Source: Metaruminococcus_A sp003150405 (lineage in GTDB: Bacteria; Bacillota; Clostridia; Oscillospirales; Ruminococcaceae). From it: DNA of 64,000 nt. The notes beneath the pieces are model-generated. The model had not been told where the DNA came from and searched no databases. It saw nothing but the letters and a program-made list of their open reading frames with translations. Where the stretch lies: positions 58,094 to 122,093 of the forward strand of contig CABUBB010000006.1 in the NCBI GenBank assembly GCA_902489745.1, given 5' to 3'. Of this stretch, positions 61,354 to 64,000 are shown piece by piece. The position numbers and the translations under genes are program-made. The first letter of the stretch is position 1, and each line of letters opens with the position of its first letter.

Positions 61354-62024
61354 GCCCTGTCCTCCAGCATATAGCCAGCATTGCGGACAAAACGAATTTC
61401 AATCGGCGCTTTGATGGCCGCTATTTTTTTGCGAAGGTTAGAGATATGCACCCATACGACACTGGTATCAACATTTGCATCCCAGCCCCATATATGCGTC
61501 ATAAATTGCTCGGTAGAAATAATCGTGTGCGGCTGCTGCATCATCATTTCCGTTATCTGAAATTCTTTCCCGCTGAGTGTTTGTGTACTTCCGCCATAAC
61601 ACAGTTCATAGGTGGATCGATTGAGGATGACCTCCTTGTAAGACAGAAGATCTGGTACATAATTATCTTTTCGGCGCAGCATAGCGCGGACACGGGCAAG
61701 CAATTCCGATGTAGAAAAAGGCTTCGGCAAATAGTCGTCGGCCCCGGCATCCAAACCTTCTACCCGCTGTGACACTTCGGTGCGGGCGGTCAGAAACAAA
61801 GCAGGTGTTGTCACTTTTTCTTTTCGCAAGCGTTTCAACACTTCAATACCATCAAGCCCCGGCATCATAATATCCAACACAAGGCCGTCATACTCGCCTG
61901 ATAAAGCATAATGCAAAGCGTCTTCACCATTGCTAACGACATCTACGAAAAATTTATTTGCTTCAAAAATGTGCTTGAGCGATTTTAGTAGTTTTGGATC
62001 ATCTTCTGCTAACAGCAAACGCAC
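61350..62024 (-). CDS. OmpR-family response regulator
   Basis: The 224-residue protein has a receiver domain starting MRLLLAEDDPKLLKSL, with phospho-acceptor Asp in GLVLDIMMPGLDG, Thr in LFLTAR and Lys in YLPKPFS. A winged-helix trans_reg_C domain follows, with VWVHISNLRKKIAAIK as recognition helix area. It is partner of the kinase that follows. Its likely binding site, a CTTTAG-N5-CTTAA direct repeat, occurs before its own gene and before the exporter operon. Confidence 0.93.
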   Translation of the reverse strand: MRLLLAEDDPKLLKSLKHIFEANKFFVDVVSNGEDALHYALSGEYDGLVLDIMMPGLDGIEVLKRLRKEKVTTPALFLTARTEVSQRVEGLDAGADDYLPKPFSTSELLARVRAMLRRKDNYVPDLLSYKEVILNRSTYELCYGGSTQTLSGKEFQITEMMMQQPHTIISTEQFMTHIWGWDANVDTSVVWVHISNLRKKIAAIKAPIEIRFVRNAGYMLEDRA

Positions 62025-62064
62025 AAATATCCCCCCAATTCAATGGTGTTTTAGGATATACACA

Positions 62065-62097
62065 AGTATAACCTGCTGCGATTAAGTGGAACTAAAG
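62065..62097 (-). promoter_or_regulatory. Promoter of the two-component genes with direct repeat
   Basis: On the minus strand, CTTTAG, 5 bases, CTTAAT, 10 bases, then TATACT. The spacing is identical to the exporter promoter at 59966..59998. Confidence 0.65.
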
Positions 62098-62507
62098 ATA
62101 TTTTGCAAAGTCACGCATATTTATCTTTTTATGCGTGTTAGGTCTTGCGAATTTTTGGCAGTATCCACGGAAAAATGCACGGTTTTTCTTTTATAAGATT
62201 ACTATCATTATATATAAATCTTCTGTTATCTGCAATGTTTGCACTATTTTTGTATGTTAAAAGGCTATGCAGCAGATTTTTCAGCCGCTATACTGTATAA
62301 ACAGCTTTATTAACTTAAATCTTCTGATCCATTGCATAATCTTTTTTATTATCTGATTTTTCCATGTCGAAAATTAAAAACTGAAACGTCCTGATTTTAA
62401 GCCGATTTTAAGTCATAGACTTTGAGAGGCAAGGTAAATACCTTGCCCCTCGATTTTACGTTTGAAAACGTTACGGGTTTCATTGTGGCTTTCATAGTGC
62501 TTTTGAT
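62098..62507. other. 410-bp AT-rich gene-free stretch
   Basis: No gene seen. It has a hairpin gaggcaaggta / taccttgcccctc (about 62426..62452) near the tnpV end, which could terminate tnpV transcription although it lacks a minus-strand T-run. Confidence 0.5.
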
Positions 62508-62879
62508 TTATGCAAAAATCACTTCTGCATTTACGATTTCCGCAGCCGCTTCACGCAACGCATTCATCTTGCCTACCCATTCCATCGACTGCTCAGCTTT
62601 GAGCTTTTCGGTTATACCCTCACTCTCCGCCATCTGCTCCACCAACCGAAAGAACAAATCAGCTGCCTGCCGGTCAATATCCGCAAGATAACTGTTCAGT
62701 CTGCAGTATGTCAGAAGATTGGTATAAAACAATTTCCTATGCTGCCGGATATATCGCAAATGTCGTTGTCTACATACCCCTATGGTCTTATTTTCTTCGG
62801 TGGGTAAAGTGAGATTCGGCAAATAGTAGTCGCCTTGCAGTATATAAGCGCCGCCCATTTGTTCAAATAATGATTTCAT
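62508..62879 (-). CDS. tnpV: TnpV-like transposon protein
   Basis: The 123-residue protein begins MKSLFEQMGGAYILQGDYYL and contains RQHLRYI-type and LNSYLADIDRQAADLF segments with EWVGKMNALREAAAEI near the end. This matches TnpV proteins of Tn4451-like mobilizable transposons, whose function is unclear. GGAGG lies 9 bases before the ATG at 62879. It marks the right-hand side of the mobile-element region that started at 53.8 kb. Confidence 0.85.
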   Translation of the reverse strand: MKSLFEQMGGAYILQGDYYLPNLTLPTEENKTIGVCRQRHLRYIRQHRKLFYTNLLTYCRLNSYLADIDRQAADLFFRLVEQMAESEGITEKLKAEQSMEWVGKMNALREAAAEIVNAEVIFA

Positions 62880-63274
62880 TGCAGTTTCCTCCAAATTCAG
62901 TTTTAGATTTTCTGCAATATAATATATCGTACCGATTGTCTTTACCACTTGTTTTCAAAGCCTTCGTTACGGAACCTTATCTTTACGCCACGGCCTATTT
63001 TTTATTATAATTTTTTCGTCTAGATGAATTATCTTATGTAAAACTAGTTCTCGGATAATCATTAGTTTGTCTAGTTGGCAATGGATCTATTCTCTGATTT
63101 TATTCTCACTTTTGATTATTTAGATATTCTCCTTACCTGTTGTTGCTTCTGTTGCTTTCGGCTCATCTGATATCAGTCAGCATTCTAACAAAATGCTGCG
63201 TACAGCAAATAAATGCTTGCCGTCTCCTCTTTGAAATGCTATACTTTTTCCAATTTATTTGGCAAATTCCCAAA
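62880..63274. other. 395-bp AT-rich gene-free stretch
   Basis: No gene seen on either strand. The DNA is markedly more AT-rich than the core genome, as in 62098..62507, and may be the edge of acquired DNA. Confidence 0.4.
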
Positions 63275-63305
63275 AAGGCCCGTCAACCAACTGGTTGGCG
63301 GGCCT
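63275..63305 (-). terminator. Terminator of the last membrane-protein gene
   Basis: The stem aaggcccgtcaacca / tggttggcgggcctt, with one G-T pair, has T-runs on the minus strand (CCTTTTTGGG). Confidence 0.9.
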
Positions 63306-63309
63306 TACC

Positions 63310-63915
63310 TTATGCAGCGGAAGAACTTTCAGCCGAGGAGGATTCTGAACTCGAAGAGTCAACAGTTCCTTGAATTTTTTTAAGCGAATTCCAATCCGCC
63401 TCAGTAAAGAGCGTCTTAGCGGTAATAATCACCTGTGAAGCAACTTCATTGCCATCCAAGTCCCGGACAATCATCTTCAAATCCGGAGAAGCCTCTACAT
63501 CAATGGGAGTATCACGGAATATGATACGATAATAGTAACGGCCATCTCGGCTGCCTGCAATAAAAATTGGCTTAGAGCTGACAGTCTCACCTGTTTCTGC
63601 GTTTACAATCTCAAACTGATAAGGCTCTTCAGTCTTTAAACGCTCCTCTTCCGGTACCGAAGTTCCAAACTGATACTCCTGTTTATCCTGCAAATAAACA
63701 ATAAAAGTCATCGGAAGTTCTTCGCCATTGTTTAGAGTAAGGGTTATATCGTCAGTTGTATATACCTTCCCGGTATGTTCTTCACCCTCAAAAGCAAAAA
63801 CATATTTATCAATAGTATCACCACGACCAGTAAACAAAAAGATCAAAACAGCAGCAATAGCAACCACTGCAAGAATAACAGCAATAATAATCTGCTTTTT
63901 AGTTTGAGCGCTCAT
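63310..63915 (-). CDS. Single-pass membrane protein with outside domain
   Basis: The 201-residue protein has a short cytosolic start, a helix at residues about 8-30 (IIIAVILAVVAIAAVLIFLF) and an outside beta-type domain (…YVFAFEGEEHTGKVYTTDDI…). A Ser/Glu/Ala-rich tail (SSSSESSSAESSSAA) ends it. I do not recognise the family. The ATG at 63915 has GGAGG 5 bases upstream; an ATG at 63927 overlaps this binding site. Confidence 0.72.
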   Translation of the reverse strand: MSAQTKKQIIIAVILAVVAIAAVLIFLFTGRGDTIDKYVFAFEGEEHTGKVYTTDDITLTLNNGEELPMTFIVYLQDKQEYQFGTSVPEEERLKTEEPYQFEIVNAETGETVSSKPIFIAGSRDGRYYYRIIFRDTPIDVEASPDLKMIVRDLDGNEVASQVIITAKTLFTEADWNSLKKIQGTVDSSSSESSSAESSSAA

Positions 63916-63948
63916 AAACTCCTCCATAAACTACTATAATAAGAGATT

Positions 63949-63973
63949 AGCCACTCCTGTTAAGGAGTGGCTA
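63949..63973 (-). terminator. Terminator behind a tRNA at the right edge
   Basis: The stem tagccactcct / aggagtggcta with a 3-base loop lies 12 bases beyond the encoded CCA of the partial tRNA. On the minus strand, AATCTCTTATTATAG follows. Confidence 0.65.
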
Positions 63974-63985
63974 CAAAGGAAAGAA

Positions 63986-64000
63986 TGGCTCCCCAAGTTG
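63986..64000 (-). tRNA. tRNA 3' end cut by the window edge
   Basis: The minus strand ends with CAACTTGGGGAGCCA, which looks like the end of a T-arm, the acceptor strand TTGGGGA, the discriminator G and encoded CCA. The matching 5' strand would be TCCCCAA, so tRNA-Asn is possible, but the anticodon lies outside the window. Confidence 0.5.

Noticed and set aside
1..64000. CRISPR array or rRNA operon
   Set aside because: No set of regularly spaced 25-40 bp direct repeats and no rRNA-like stretch was seen.

Overview
The window reads as chromosome of a spore-forming, anaerobic-type Bacillota of the class Clostridia, most likely the Oscillospiraceae/Ruminococcaceae side. Reasons are the sporulation genes spoIIE, spoIIP, gpr and dpaA/dpaB, pyruvate phosphate dikinase, class II aldolase, GGAGG-type ribosome binding sites, frequent GTG/TTG starts, and a moderate GC content. 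This placement is inference from gene content; no 16S gene is present.

Layout. 0-8.8 kb: housekeeping genes on the minus strand (rsuA edge, an EF-G paralogue, a P-type-ATPase-like membrane protein that has lost its catalytic motifs, rlmB, a YczE-type membrane protein). 8.8-9.9 kb: an unusually long stretch without genes that shares a repeat, in inverted orientation, with 6.7 kb. 9.9-16 kb: ogg-type glycosylase, fba, spoIIE, gltX. 16-24.5 kb: a sporulation block (dpaB, dpaA, a small membrane protein, spoIIP, gpr) followed by rpsT. 24.7-33.2 kb: methyltransferase, secreted protein, then mfd-pth-prs-glmU. 33.5-44.6 kb: ppdK, then a surface-decoration locus (LicD-like transferase, flippase, ABC importer, cytidylyltransferase) and a DUF5060/DUF4038 glycosidase-like protein. 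44.6-53.7 kb: small housekeeping genes (radical SAM, alr, tadA, CPBP protease, EamA exporter, tRNA-Arg, KtrB). 53.8-62.9 kb: remains of a mobilizable transposon (recombinase tail, deleted relaxase, mobC, tnpV) around an intact MacAB-like exporter and its two-component system. The right edge holds a small membrane protein and the 3' end of a tRNA.

Main discovery. The dipicolinate synthase A gene (dpaA/spoVFA) is split in two by a 3,824-bp element (16766..20589). The first 247 codons lie at 21327..20587 and the last 47 codons plus stop at 16762..16619, immediately before dpaB. Joining the halves at a shared GGG glycine codon rebuilds, in frame, a 294-residue DpaA. The element carries a serine recombinase, a 58-residue upstream ORF, a patatin-like phospholipase and a DegV protein. 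Its two ends, joined, give an almost perfect 14-bp inverted repeat centred exactly on a GG dinucleotide, which is how serine-integrase attP sites look. A sequence matching the mother-cell sigma-K consensus lies just before dpaA and would transcribe dpaA' straight into the recombinase. The picture is a skin-like intervening element, excised during sporulation to restore dipicolinate synthesis. Excision itself is inference.

Other points worth following are a promoter of the Spo0A type (21-bp spacer) before spoIIE, an apparent sigma-factor-like/membrane-fusion-protein hybrid, identical direct repeats at the two promoters of the exporter/two-component cluster, and a kinase-less LicC/LicD-type locus that may activate 2-aminoethylphosphonate.
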